Below, one piece after another: positions 45,601-58,493 of a stretch of DNA of 64,000 nt. Position numbers and translations under genes: made by a program. The notes beneath the pieces were generated by a model. That model was not told the DNA's origin. It did not search any database and was given only the letters and a program-made list of their open reading frames with translations. The DNA is from Liolophura sinensis (Eukaryota > Mollusca > Polyplacophora > Chitonida > Chitonidae): contig NC_088303.1 in NCBI RefSeq assembly GCF_032854445.1, positions 31,847,265 through 31,911,264 of the forward strand. Direction: 5' to 3'. The first letter of the stretch is position 1. Every line of letters starts with the position of its first letter.

Positions 45601-48600
45601 AATTTTCCCTCTGATGTCTATAGATTATAATGCCATAAGGCAACAAGATTTATGAGAAAGGTAACAACATTGATTTAGGCACAAGGAAGTGAAAAGTTGT
45701 AATCCTCAGGACCAATTTTCCCTCTGATGTCTATAGATTATAACGCCATAAGGCAACAAGATTTATAAGAAAGGTAACAACATTGATTTAGGCTCAGGGA
45801 AGTGAAAAATTGTAATCCTCAGGACCAATTTTCCCTCTGATGCCTATAGATTATAACGCCATAAGGCAACAAGATTTATGAGAAAGGTAACAACATTGAT
45901 TTAGGCACATGAAGTGGAAAATTGTAATCCTCAGGACCAATTTTCCCTCTGACTTCTATAGATTATAACGCGATAAGGCAACAAGATTTATGGTAATGGT
46001 AACAATATTGATTTAGGCACATGAAGTGGAAAATTGTAATCTTCAGGACCAATTTTCCCTCTGACGTCTATGGATTATAACACCATAAGGCAACAAGATT
46101 TATGAGAAAGGTAACAACATTGATTTAGGCACAAGGAAGTGAAAAGTTGTAATCCTCAGGACCAATTTTCCCTCTGATGTCTATAGATTATAACGCCATA
46201 AGGCAACAAGATTTATAAGAAAGGTAACAACATTGATTTAGGCTCAGGGAAGTGGAAAATTGTAATCCTCAGGACCAATTTTCCATCTGACGACGATTTA
46301 TGGCAAAGTTGCAAAACTGATTTAGGCCCAGGATCAAGAAGCGATCTTTTACAAAGACAACATTTTAATCATTAAATTTGACATGTTCCTTTCTGTTGTT
46401 TTAGTTGAAATTTTTGGCACAATAACTTACCCAGAATTTACGCAATATTTTTATGATATATTTTGACCTGGTTACATGAGAAATAATTTTAAAGTGATTT
46501 CAAATTTTGAATTTCAGTCTAAGATCGCTTCATGATCCTGGGGCAAGACCTCAGTTTCACTTTGTACATGTAAATCAATATTTCTTAAGCTTCATTCGTC
46601 ATTGTTTGACCTTATGGCCATTTGCTGTGAATCCTTAACCTTTTCAACCACTAAAGCCCTTTTTTTCAGTGGAATTTATGCATACCCTTATTATGAAAAT
46701 GATGTTGAAAATGATTCCTTTGTGTTACAATTCAACAGAATTATCATGGAGGAGAGGGGGGGCAGTTCGGTGCGGCGGGGGGGGGGGCAGTTCTGTTCGG
46801 GGCAGACATGAACAAACGCATGTTTCAAGGGTGTGAAGAATCTACATGAACTTTGTGGTGTTTTTGGTGTATGAAGTCTATCCTACCCTCAAATGAAGAA
46901 TCTGTTCAGCCAGGCTTACAGGATTGCACAGAATGATCTCCATTTCTGAAACAGGAGAATGGCCACTGTACAACATGCGGGGGGGGAAAGAACATATTCT
47001 GTGCAAGGCATGAGCCGCTAACTATGCTTGCTTTACATCACTGTGCCAACCACTACACAACCTTGACCTCTGGAGCCTGTGTGAGGCAGGTGGTCTTATC
47101 TAGGCTTAGCCTCACCCTTGCATGGGCCTATTTGATCACCATTTATGAATAAAATTGTTGCAGGTAATGGTTAAAAACATGTTTTATGCACCTTAGATAA
47201 AGAGAATGCATGTTTAAACAAAAGGTATTGTGAGAAATAAAGGTTGAAACAGTTTTTGTGTTTTCCGGCATCACTTCCAGCTTCATCACTGTGACCTCTG
47301 AACTCTGTGTTGTTTAAGATTTCTGTACAAAACTTGCTAGTAGTGGCAGTAATGTAAAACAAAAGCAGAGGGCGGCACATGCCCTGTTACGAGTATGAGG
47401 AAGGGAGGGGAAGAATGGCGAGGAGGAAGGTCAGCTTTTTTTCTCAACTACCAAGACCACAACATGGCATTCCCTAACTAAACACTTCAGAAAATTCCAA
47501 TGGTGGCATGTCACAATATTCCACTAGTATTGGTGAAATTATTCAACTGAATTTTCAACATGTAAAAGGCATGTTTGATTTGCCAAACGGTCTTGGGGAA
47601 AGTCAAAAAAGCTGTCATGACATATTTTCTTTTTTTTCTTTTCTCAGCAATTGCAATATCTACAGGAAGTCACGCAGCAGACCTTGCTGATTCTGGAAGC
47701 TTTGGCTATAGCTATACCAAAGCAAGTAAAGAGTTGTTCTTGCTGAGGCGACTGTTGACTGACTAGTCTTTACTCTGACATGCACATAAACTCATCATTG
47801 TTTTGCATGAAGTTGAAGATTGCTTAAATACTAAATACCAAAGCAAAGAGTCCTTTTCTTTGCAGTTATATCTCAACACTACACAGCTTCTCATGACCAG
47901 ACTTCTGAGAACTGCTGGTACAGGCTACACTCCATGATTTATGCTTCTGGGTCAGACAAACATAATCCTGTGCTATTTTCAGCTATGTTCTATTTTGCCT
48001 ATTGAGGCTTATTGAGGCATTTATCCTTTTTCTGCTTGTTGGGTGGTATCATTTTGTAGCGAAGGCTTCAGTTTTATTCCAAGTATAAACTGGTGTGTTT
48101 TTTGTGAAATGGAGGTGAACGCGCACCAGGCATTAGTGATAAGTATTGGCTGGCCAGCCTATGACTTCGGATTTCCCTAACCTATCAGGAATTTGAGAGG
48201 ATTTATTTCAGGGGACCAGGTGTTCGCATATTTAGGGACATTGCTAAAAGGACAAACATGTCATAGCAATGCTCACTATTCAACAGCACCTCTGTTATTA
48301 ACATGAATTATGTCTCATGCGCAAGATGCACTGTTTATGGATGATAAAAACATGCACAGCAAGTACATTATGCCAGGAGAGCTACAGTGTAAAGGGGCAC
48401 AACTCTGCAGACTTTTCCACAGTAAACCGTCATCTGGTATGGAAAGTAGATATATATTTTAATACAATATAGGTAATATGATGCACTATTATGGTAAAGG
48501 AAACAGTTCAAACCAATCCAGTGAATACTTTTGATTAAACTTCCCTAGCCTCAACCACACCTGTCCATGATGCTACCATACTGGTTATTAAACAAAATAC

Positions 48601-51600
48601 AGGTAAATCCAGATAGTCAAAGATGGGCTCTGATGCACAAGGAAAATGACTGCAGAAATTAAGTGCCCTAGTAAACAATATGATTTATTCGTGCATTACT
48701 ACTTGGTAGTTTGGAGACGTAGGACAGGATCATGCTTAGATGGCAAGCTAAGAAGCTGAGATGAGGGAGAACCTGCTACCTGTAAGAGCAAGTGATCACA
48801 TCTTACCTCTGAGGCCTGATCGACTAACTGACTGACTTAACTCTGGTGACAGGAGGGAGAGGAGGGTCAATATTAAGTAAACAACTCAAATAATAAATTT
48901 ACAATAAACTGATGACATGGGATGACAAAAGCGACAACACATCATGTCCACTAATGGTAATGAAGTACGAGTAGTGGAGACACCAGGGCAAGCAGGTTTT
49001 ACATGTCTGTCTGAACCCAGTGACATTGAATTGTGGAGATGTAAAATAGGGCAAATTTTTAACTTACTCAAATAATATGACAAATTGCAGTCAAGTATCT
49101 TCTTAAATGGCAGTTTCTGCGCATAAGAATTAGCCAGTTAAGAGTTCCCTCTCCTTCAGGCTCTGCACATGGGGGAGGGCAAATCTACAGTGTATGTAGG
49201 GAACTTTTGGCTTGAGTTCAATGTGGAATTTCTCTGTGTCATTCCTTATTCTTCACTACTATAAGTATGCCCTGGGCATCTATCCAAAGAGTACACCGCA
49301 CTTCACACTATAATGTGAATACATGTAGTACTTACGCTAGTTATTTTAGTGGAAGTTTCACCCCTTTTCAGTGAACTAATAAGTTCAAAGAAAATGTGGA
49401 GAATAAAAACTCTGCATAGAAATAAGTCTATGCAATCTACACTTACATGTAAAGGTACGGGGGAAATAACATACCAAGGACAAAGGTACACAGTTTTTAT
49501 CCACAGAGCCTTAACCTGACAAATGGCCTCCACAAAATTAAATCTCAGACAAAAAGTAGTTTGATGGACAAACACTAGAGCAATTCATAAGCATAAAGCA
49601 CTCATATACAGTAATAAGCCCTTGCACCACTTCAACTCCTGAAATGCAGCACACCAAAATTGGCTTGCAACTGTTCTTTCCAAAATTACCTCATTGCAAA
49701 CTTACACATACATGTATAAATGTAACTCCAACTCACTGCACCAAAGTACCCATAACATGTACCAACGTAATTACACCAAAAATACACAATTTCACATGCA
49801 CAAAGATACACTTCTCTATGTTATTTTACCTGGTGTTGTTTTGAAGTCCTGTCATCCTAAAAACAGAAAGGTAAAATGTTATTCCATATCCATTATATGT
49901 ATGATTAACAAACAACTATCCAGTTAGTCCAAAATCATTTGCAAATATGCTCTTAAAAACTACAGAAAGTAACCTTTCCTATGTTATGAATTTTCAGTAA
50001 ACCAAATTATTGAATCAAAATATCAAAAGATCAAAATAATATCACAGTTGTTTGCAAGTTATATGGACAAGCAGACAGATGAACATTTTTTAAATTTCAA
50101 TTTATCTGGAATTTAAACATTTAGGCTTACTAAGGTACAGTATGTATGATTCAAATAAAAAGCTAAATTAATTGAATTAAATTACGTTCAAATGCAGTCA
50201 AAGCGTCAGTCAAAGAATTAAAGTGATAATCCCTTAACATGCTTATCTCCAATCTTAATATCTACTGACAATTAGACAGTCGCTATCTGCACACATCAGC
50301 TGCTGAAACATAATCATTATTGTAGAGAATGCAGTCACTGCAGTAGCCACTCACTGCGTGCAACTCCCCGATCAGATACGTTTTCATCAATTCCCGCGCA
50401 TCAGTGGAGTGACCCACATCTTCAAATGCCTCTGTCCCATCACAACCTGAAACATACACAATATTGCACTGCATAACCATCATTAAATCTTTCACCCCAA
50501 AATACTAACATTTTACATTTTTGTGAAGTTAACAAAACTTTTTTTCCAGCTAAATTATTTTTTTTTTCATGTTGATTAGTTCCTTTATAGTTGACTCCTA
50601 CATAGATTTTCATGAGCCCCAAAACACATGCACCTGTGCTCCTTTATTTCAATCAGCCTCTTTAGACCCCCTCAAAAGCAATGACTCTTTCATCCAAGCC
50701 ATCCTTTCACCAACACAAGCCTTTAATGCAATATACCCTATAGAACAGCATTCGCACCAACCTATGTTTCCATTTCATTTCCAAGTATGTTATGCCAGGA
50801 CTGCCTAGCTAACTGTATGTATTTATATCATAGGATTGCCTAGCTAACTGTATGTATTTATATCATAGGATTACCTAGCAAACTGTATGCATTTATATCA
50901 TAGGATTGCCTAGCAAACTCTATGTATTTATACCATAGGATTGCCTAGCAAACTGTATGTATTTTTATCATAGGATTGCCTAGCAAACTGTATGTATTTA
51001 TATCATAGGATTGCCTAGCTAACTGTATGTATTTATATCATAGGATTGCCTAGCTAACTGTATGTATTTATACCATAGGATTGCCTAGCAAACTGTATGT
51101 ATTTATATCAGTACATCATTTTGTTACCCTTGACACACGTTTCATTTATCTGACTGATGTTTCGACACAGATGAGCATACAGGCCAAAAGCATATTGGTT
51201 AAATTCATAAGGGTAAAACTTTAACCAGATTCTGAAGGCAGTAGTTTTAAGCCAAGAAATGTACCACTTGGCTGCAAATAAATATATACATGTAAAACAT
51301 TAAAATATAGATTTTCATACCTAAATATTTTCATTTGAGTATTTTAATACCTCAAAACACTAAAGAATTTTAAATCATACATTAATAAAATGTACATAAC
51401 TGTGATACACCATTCAAAACTATAAATATTTCAAGTATATTGCATGAAAATCTCCACAAAAAAAAAATAAATAAATAAATTGCCTCAAAAACTGTTGTTT
51501 CTACACTTTACAAAATACATCTAAATCAACATGGCTATATTAGTAATCTAGTTGCTTGTCTGAGGTAAATTATTGCAGGCATACTTATACTCAAGTGCTG

Positions 51601-54600
51601 AGTCTTAGCTGTAAGGTTTAGATTGGACCAGTTTATATATGTGGGGTTGGATCAGTCCAGGGTGAAGAATAAAACACACATTTATTATTGGGCATGTCCA
51701 TATACAGAAAGCCGGTCAGAAAGTAAGAACAGGCATTTGACCTACATATTTTTATAACAACCCAACTAGTGTGACAGTGCTTCATTTTGCTAACTTCACC
51801 CAAACAGATGTGGTTTACCGCTGGCTAAAGAGTACGACAAGACTAATATAGACATAAACATAATTTATAATGATAATAGTAACATAATTTATGATGATAA
51901 CAGTAAGCTGATTTTGTGTTGTAATCATTCTGAAAGTATTACAAAGGTAATACATGTTCCATAGTGGTTTAAGCAGTTAAAATAATACAGCCACGTGTAC
52001 ATGTATGTCAAAGCCCATGAGAGAGCAAAAACCGCTATAATGGACGCCACGACTTGAAACTCAAACATGATCTGTGACTTGCCATTTTGAAACTAAGTAC
52101 CGAGTTTCAATATTCAGTCTCATGAACCGCCGAATAATTCAGGAAACTGCCAAAAACAGAACAAAAACAGAATATTGTGACAAGTGGACTGGATGAAACT
52201 GGTCAGTAATTGATCACTGTGAAGCCATGTATATGTATCAAGTTTCATTTCACTATGACCGACCTTTTCAAAAATAGTTTGGTAACTGAGTCATGATGAG
52301 GTCCCCTCTGGTACTGAAATATATTGCCAATATGTGAAGTAAAGTATGTGTGTAGTAAAGTATATGGGTGCACTACCTGTTGTGACCAATCCAACAGGTA
52401 ACATGTATTTCATACTACATGTATATACATGACCAGAGAGAACCCTACATAAGCTTCAGTCCTAATTTTTGATCATATTCCATGTATTTCTTAACATTAA
52501 AGTTTGCCAGAATCTTAAATCACTTATCAACTGTGACGACTTCCACCATAATGCTCTCCATCGGTTGTAAAAAGTGAAATATTCTTGAGTCCTGCATAAA
52601 CAACAATTAAATAAATAAATAAACAAATAAATCAATAAATCTTGTATATGGGATGAAATTACATCACAATGGGCAAATTTTACAGGAACTGCCAATGATT
52701 TTGTTTTTGAGGAATCATGTGCAGTGTACCAGGGAGTGAGTGAGTGAGTGCTTGGGGTTTAACATCGTACTCAACAATTTTTCAGTCGTATGACGACGAA
52801 GGAATCTTTAGAGTGCATGTACGTGTAACGTGCCTCCTTGTAGCAGGATGGATTTCCACCGCTCTTTTATTTAGTGCTGCTTCACTGAGACGACTTACCG
52901 AAGGCAAGTAAGCCGCCCCGCCCGAGCCATTATACTGATACAGGTCAACCAGTCGTTGCACTATCCCCTTCATGCTGAACGCCAAGCGAGGAAGTTACAA
53001 CTTCCTCTTTTAAAGTCTTAGGTGTGACTTGATCAAGGATTGATCCTGGATCTACTGGTCCCAAAGCGGACGCTCTACCAACTGTGCTATCCGGGCCGGT
53101 CAGTGTACCAGGGAGGTGTAATTTTTAATTACTTGATAAAAACTTCAAAATGCATATTTACCCTCCTTTCTTGATAGTTATACCATACATGTACCTTACG
53201 CACATAGAGAGATGTGAAGACCACTGTCTAAAAAATGTACAAATAAATTTGGAGAAATCATTCCCATTTGGGACATTACTGGCTGCAAATTGGGAAACAG
53301 ACCACTGGAAATATGGCCAAATATTGGCACTTGCAGCATGGGTAGAATATGCGCTGTAAATCCTCGTAATGACATTGTCTGGGTTGTAGCAACATAACAG
53401 ACGATGTCAACTACGAGATAAGTTACGAAAAATTGATTTACGAAGTTTTGTGACAGTGTGTCATGGTATAGGGAAAAGTTTGCAAATGAGAAAAGCCACT
53501 GCTGTCCAGAACTGGTAACAGATGTCATGTGAAATGTGTTGTATGAACAACTACAAGAACAGCTGTTGACACCGACAAACACAACCCCAAATCACAGTGC
53601 GGAGGATATGTTGTCCCACACCCGCGATATAAACATCCTCAATGGTCAGACCAATTCATAACAACTATCCCAATATTATTTGCTTAAAACAAACGGCACT
53701 TAAAAACATCACCTGTAACTTTTTATTTATTTATTTAGCCGAAATGTGACATTATCAGACTGGTTCTAAACTGAGTTCTCAAGAACATTTCACCTGTAAA
53801 ACAGAGGTCTGGTTTATGGAAATTTATAAAAAAAATCTTTATAAAAGATTTATATAGATTAAATTAAATTAACCCCGTCAAATTAACCTAACTAGAACTG
53901 CCTGCAGTTTCATGACTTCCAAGCAGTCTTCACAATTGATTTCAGCTTCTGCTTCAGAAGAGAGCAGCTTGAGACATGATGATGTTGTAACAATTGATCA
54001 GCTGCAAAGCCATGCTGTTAAGATACACAGCCTGTTTTGGGAAATCATGGCCACTTAATTATCAATAAGCGTCAATAACGTTCAGATATTAAGCGGCAGT
54101 TTTGGTGGCAGGGGTTTTGGTTAGCGACCTGCAGCCAGATACACCCAGGACTGCACAGTGCCATGTCTATCAAAATAATGTATCTATATTGTGTATAAAG
54201 TGTATCTTCCAACAGGGTCTTCTTCTGGTTTTAATTATGGATTGTAGACTACATAAAGGGTTGAAGGCCTTTAGAGCCCTAGAGTACATGTAAGTCATAT
54301 ATGGGCCAGACAGTCATTGATGGGTGTCAGGGCACACATATTTTTCAAATGGTCAGATGTAACCTGCAGGTTAGAATTAAATTTCTAAATGAATATTTTT
54401 CTACAATGCAAAAGATTATCACAGATCTTAAGGTATGTTCTATAAGGTGAATTAGGCCATGCTAAAGGCATCAGTGTTGGTTAAGCCATGTTCACAATTC
54501 TTGTCAACTCGTCAAATTTGACAAGTGCAATGGAAGAAGGACAAGTCTATTCTGTGCGCTGTATTTGTATCCTGTAAACGTGGCTATACTGGGCAAGTAA

Positions 54601-56872
54601 TCGGAGAACAACGGTATCCTAGTAATGCAGGAAACAAACACAAGTTACCCTAACTGTTACCCTCGTGGAGTTCCTCATTTCCCTGTTGGAAGGGGTAAAA
54701 AAAAGCTGATTATGTTCAGGACTATTTATGTAACTGTGTCAAGCAATCTTTCCTCTGGAGTTCAGTTAACATGTCCCTGTACAAATGTTTTAAGGTATTC
54801 TTTATGTTTTTCGAGCTGTCACATTTAATTCTGTCCCTGAAAAAATAAGAAATATCTCACCTGCTTGTTCTAATAACACCTCCTCCCCACCGGGATGCTG
54901 TAAGGACAAACACAGAGTTTAGATACACACAGTGTTGTAAAATACATGTATATACTACATACAAGTACATGCATGTTTGGAAACAACCTTAGGCACTTCT
55001 TCTGTGTCTGCTGTAAAAGTACAGGCCTCCACAAATATGCACGCTATAATTTCGGTGGCCTCACATTTATTCCTTAGCAGGCTACCCTAATTCTTCTAAT
55101 TTTGGGGGCAGATATTCGTAGTGCTGAGAAGAAGAATATTTCATTTCTTTCCTGGCTCATTGGAAAAGTAAAAATATGAGCATGTTGTTCATTAGATGGT
55201 CTAACCATGGGAGAAAGAAAAAAGTAAATAGCCCTGAGCACTACAATTACACGTATACTGGCTAAAAAGAGCAGACCAGATGTACCAAAAATTAGATGAA
55301 ATAGGGTAATGCCCTCAGTACAGTTCATTTGAAGCCTGAAACCGCTTTTCACCATACAAATCATTGTTGGCAGGTTTTTGTTTTACCATGGGATGATGAT
55401 CTTCCACTCCGCCAAGGTACTAAGGAATAAATGAAAGGTGACCAAAATTGCAGTGCTCATATTTGTGAAGGTAAGTATTTTTGCAGGAGACATACGCAAA
55501 GTGCCTGAGAAGCGCGACGGCGGTACTGTTGTATTTCTTTAACCTTTTCACATGTTTGCAAGGTGTTTATTCAAGCATACACTGAAGGCATTATTCTGTG
55601 TAGATGATAAAATTGTGAATTTTTCGTGAAACCCTGAAACTTGCCAATACAACCACTGCAGTTCTGTCTCAAAAATCAAATTAAAAATGTCCATAAATTG
55701 CACCATCAGTGGCTCTTTCATACATGTATGTGGAAAGGTTGAGAGCATGCCAAGAAAAACATGTGGAATCTTGTATGACTCCACTGGAATGACATCAAAA
55801 TCTAGGAGCAAAAATTGGCAGAGGCAGCCATAAATGTGTAAGATTCACAAGGAACACGTAACGCTGTTTACACGCGCAGTTAACCTTCCCTATCCAGCCC
55901 AAAGTGGCTATTTCAGTGCCTCTCTTTGTACTGGGTTGGTTGAGTATTACAGCCACAGAGGCAGCCTATGGTAAGCCAAACACTGATTCACGTCACGTCT
56001 GATTAAGTCCTTTCTAAACCGTGTCTGCAGTCCAAAACTGGTGTCATCTGTGGCTCTTACCTGTCAGCTCACCCACAAATGCATATTTCACTCACTTATT
56101 CACAACACAACAACCTACTTCAAACCAAGTCTGCCATCAAGCATGTCTTTTCAGGGTTAACGCCCATGTGCCATTCAGGAACGACAACTTTTGGTGAAAG
56201 CAAAATGGTTGGTGCTTCAGCAGTGACAGTCTCATGATTTCAAAGAGCCACAGTTGATGCCTGTTTTGGACTGCAGACATCATTTAGAAAGGACTGATCA
56301 GACATGGCGTGAATGGTGTGTAAGGTTTACCATAGGTTGCCGTAATACTCCGTAAACCAGTTTGAAGCAAGAGAGGAGTTGAAACAGCCACCTGGAGCTA
56401 TTCCCTAGCATATACGTCCACCGAGTGACCTATACCTATACCACTGAATCTTGTACTTCACCAATGCAGTGACAGAAAAATACAAGACTGAAGGCGGTGT
56501 CAAGTAGAACTAAGGCTGATGCAACGTGGGTGGTTATTGCAGTATAACTACTACTTTGGCATATAAAATTTATTAACAGCTGGAATTCAAATAACTGAAC
56601 ATCAGCTGTTTTGCACAAAAACAATGGTGACAAAAACATAAAATACGGAATAAGGTGTTTTTACGTCGTTCAAAATGGCACTCGTTGGATTCCTGTCAGG
56701 GCATTTTCAGTGCACGTTGTTGTTGCAGCATGTGTGTCGGACTCACCTCTTCCAAAAACTTGGTCACGTCGTAAACTTGATCGTGGATAATCAACCAAGT
56801 CGACTTTGAATCTTTGTGCGACTTTACTTCCTCCAGACGGATAGTTTTAAGACTTGAGCTTCCTTCGGACAT
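42659..56872 (-). CDS. CYB5: Cytochrome b5, tail-anchored (six exons)
   Basis: Coding exons in order: 56747-56872, 54862-54898, 50355-50446, 49830-49856, 44235-44278 and 42659-42746. Introns are GT-AG and phases fit, giving 414 nt and 137 residues, close to animal cytochrome b5 (about 134). The heme domain has [17 protein letters not shown], then HPGGEE with axial His43, then FEDVGHS with second axial His67, then YLIGELHA. A linker (DDRTSKQHQ and an Asp/Ser-rich piece) leads to a hydrophobic anchor at about 112-131 ([20 protein letters not shown]) and the short tail APATS. It carries electrons at the cytosolic face of the ER or outer mitochondrial membrane, to desaturases, P450s and reductase partners. 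The start is the ATG of MSEGSSS; upstream in-frame codons lack an ATG. The gene is intact. Confidence 0.95.
43338..43565. repeat. Long imperfect inverted repeat in cytochrome b5 intron 5
   Basis: Arms at 43338-43417 and 43486-43565 match after reverse complement. Shared pieces include TCCTCATAC, TCAGCCTCCTG, TTGCCATTCCT (TGCC in the left arm) and AGGCAGCT. Similarity continues inward through TTGGGCC, so almost the whole 228 bp can fold back. No coding content is seen. It resembles a fold-back or MITE element. Confidence 0.7.
44467..44604 (+). repeat. SINE family A fragment in cytochrome b5 intron 4
   Basis: GGTTTCCCCCTGGGCTCGGCC through CCATTCAAATAAATAAAC: body and A-rich tail in sense orientation, with a small inserted stretch near 44545. 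Confidence 0.6.
44630..44715 (-). repeat. SINE family A head fragment in cytochrome b5 intron 4
   Basis: GGAATTGAACCCACAGTGATC and GGTGAGAGGCTCCTG match the head and B-box side of family A in reverse orientation. It is a separate fragment from its neighbour. Confidence 0.55.
45035..46325. repeat. Minisatellite, period 112-113 bp, in cytochrome b5 intron 4
   Basis: Consecutive GATTATAACGCCATAAGGCA blocks start at 45285, 45398 and 45510. Each unit also has AACAAGATTTATG, GTAACAACATTGATTTAGGC and CTCAGGACCAATTTTCC. There are about eleven units. The first and last two are shorter or more diverged. No conserved reading frame runs through it. Confidence 0.9.
46631..46746. repeat. MITE fragment in cytochrome b5 intron 4
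   Basis: AACCTTTTCAACCACTAAAG, CAGTGGAATTTATGC and AAATGATGTTGAAA match the left half of the element at 63709-63920. The right end is not recognisable. Confidence 0.5.
50805..51107. repeat. Minisatellite, period 35 bp, in cytochrome b5 intron 2
   Basis: About nine nearly identical copies of a unit with ATAGGATTGCCTAGCTAACT then GTATGTATTTATATC. For example, TAGGATTGCC at 50831 recurs at 50866. Variants are mainly CTAGCTAA/CTAGCAAA. Confidence 0.9.
52563..52632 (+). repeat. SINE family A tail fragment
   Basis: GTGAAATATTCTTGAGTCCTG followed by CAATTAAATAAATAAATAAA is the family A 3' end. Confidence 0.6.
52733..53102 (-). repeat. SINE family B, nearly full length, in cytochrome b5 intron 2
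   Basis: On the minus strand it starts CCGGATAGCACAGTTGGTAG, a tRNA-like A box. It then has GATCCAGGATCAATCC as a B-box-like motif and a body with TCAGTATAATGGCTCGGGCG. The tail is AAACCCCAAGCACTCACTCA. A 67-codon open frame across it is a by-product. It is flanked by CAGTGTACCAGGGAG on both sides (52720-52735 and 53100-53115), a good target duplication. Confidence 0.8.
55890..56415. repeat. MITE-like element with arms of about 165 bp, in cytochrome b5 intron 1
   Basis: Left arm 55890-56060 and right arm 56244-56415 are inverted copies. Shared pieces include AGTATTAC, CCTATGGTAA, GTCTGAT, AGTCCTTTCTAAA, GTCTGCAGTCCAAAAC and TGTGGCTCTT. The unpaired middle is about 180 bp. There is no open frame. 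A long-TIR, non-autonomous DNA transposon is likely; the superfamily is not clear. Confidence 0.7.
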
Positions 56873-57237
56873 TTTGAAATCTGTGCAATCCACCGAAAAA
56901 TGACACGGCTAGTTACGCTTTCTGCCTTCCCAACCTAAAAGCACCTGTCTTCGAATGACACGGGGTTGGAGAGTACAATTTACCGTACCAAATCTATTTT
57001 GCGCAAATATCGCATTTATACACTAGAGAACAGACAACATGCTTTGGTATTGTTTGTTCTTTTGCGTAATTTGCAGCAAATGCTACATTTATATTAATCT
57101 TTGAACAGATTTGTACTCATCTAAATGACAGCTTTTAAGCAGAGAGTATTCATCGTGACATCAGAGGCGAGCCCCCAATATTGACCAATGGGTGACGAGG
57201 TCAGCCAGACCTTCCCGCATCGCGTGGACGAGAGGCA
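56873..57237. promoter_or_regulatory. Shared upstream region of cytochrome b5 and a divergent + strand transcript
   Basis: This 365-bp interval separates the cytochrome b5 start codon from an exon-like stretch on the other strand. It is richer in CpG near both ends than the surrounding introns. No TATA box is evident for cytochrome b5, as expected for a housekeeping gene. Bidirectional use is inferred from layout only. Confidence 0.35.
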
Positions 57238-57279
57238 GTGAAAACAGTTCAAGGTGTTTGTTCAGTGGAGAAACTCAAG
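57180..57279 (+). other. Probable first, non-coding exon of a divergent gene
   Basis: A GC-richer stretch ends CTCAAG followed by GTAAGAG at 57280, a consensus splice donor. Its only ATG (57188) opens a frame of 17 codons that ends before the donor, so a 5'UTR exon is most likely. The downstream exons would be in or beyond the last 6.7 kb, where I find none. Confidence 0.35.
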
Positions 57280-57984
57280 GTAAGAGCGGTAAACTTTGAG
57301 GAAGTGCTGTTACAGTTGTTTGTAAAGCAGTTTTCAAAGAGATCCATCGAACATTGTCAGCTGTCGTGGAATATTCTTCTTTCAAGACGTTTTTACAATT
57401 GGAACTGTCAGGGATGCTCTCTGTTGTTTTCTTATGTTCTCAATCCGTATGTGACCTTAGGCTTAACACAAGCTGTGGGGTTGTGCGACTTAATGGTCAT
57501 AATACAGCGTATCGATCCGTTTCAAACTGCGACATTTGGCAGCTTGCGATGGAATGCTCTGCTGTGGGTTAAATGATGGTGCTGTATTTATCGTTTTCAT
57601 CAGACATAAGTTAAAAAAGTTAATGCCGATGATGGTACCAGTGCAGCAGAGGTGAAATCAAAATTTCTATGATAGATTAAATTCCTGTAGGCCTAGCACT
57701 TTTGGTGAATCATTTACATGTGAATGTGTGAATACATAATTACATTCTTAGCGTAAAGAAATTTTAATCAAGGGCCTGTCACTTCATTTTCATCAATTTT
57801 GGTCTCACTGCATCTGCCAGATTGGAAGTTGATCAGACATTGGGTGTTAAAAGTAGTTACATATAAAATAGTCATCATTCAACCATTAAGCTTTAGACTG
57901 TTCCAGTGTATTTGAATTATACACTATCTGTCATGTGATGATGTCTTGATTTTTGGCCATCAGCAGATGAAATTTTGAGTTATT

Positions 57985-58105
57985 ACAATTTATTGTTTAT
58001 TTGATTGTTGTTTAACACATTACACAGTATGTTTTCATATGCATCAAGGCAGTCATTTTCATGGGTAGAGAAAGCCAAAGTGTGTGTCCAAGGCCAGGAC
58101 TGAAC
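57985..58105 (-). repeat. Diverged SINE family A copy
   Basis: TTTATTGTTTATTTGATTGT, TAACACATTACACAGTATG and CCAGGACTGAACCAGCA follow the order of family A tail, body and head but with many changes. Confidence 0.4.
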
Positions 58106-58125
58106 CAGCACTTTGTCATGACACC

Positions 58126-58149
58126 CCCTCTCCCCCCCCCCCCCCCCCA
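58126..58149. repeat. Poly-C tract
   Basis: An almost pure C run of about 24 bases (TCTCC then a long C run). Confidence 0.8.
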
Positions 58150-58445
58150 GCCCTTTGCCTTTGAAAAACAAAATTGGAAGCATTTTACTTTTCTTCTAAA
58201 GAAGTTATTGGATGTGAAAATAAGTTCAGCATATCATAAAACAGTGGCCATGGATGTCAGTAGGTATATTCAAGTGTCCTCAGCTCTTGTCTTTCGTCAA
58301 TATGGAGTTATTTCCCCTGAGGCTTTCTTGATCTGAATGTGAACATGAAGTCGTGCATTAATTTTAATATGTGTATAATGTGGTTATGTAGACACAACAT
58401 CAGTATAAATGTACATTTATGTATATTTCTTGAGCATCATTGCAA

Positions 58446-58447
<2 letters not shown>

Positions 58448-58489
<42 letters not shown>

Positions 58490-58493
58490 CATA
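58448..58493. repeat. (TA)n microsatellite
   Basis: About 18 TA dinucleotides followed by TTATATACATATATG. Confidence 0.9.

Noticed and set aside
49644-49927. Thr/Cys/His-rich frames near cytochrome b5 exon 4
   Set aside because: They arise from an AC-rich intron stretch with repeated ACATGTA-type words and overlap the real exon on the other strand.
53196-53582. 128-codon minus-strand frame in cytochrome b5 intron 2
   Set aside because: Low complexity, no domain, no splice signals that would join it to another exon, and it lies inside an intron of a gene on the same strand.
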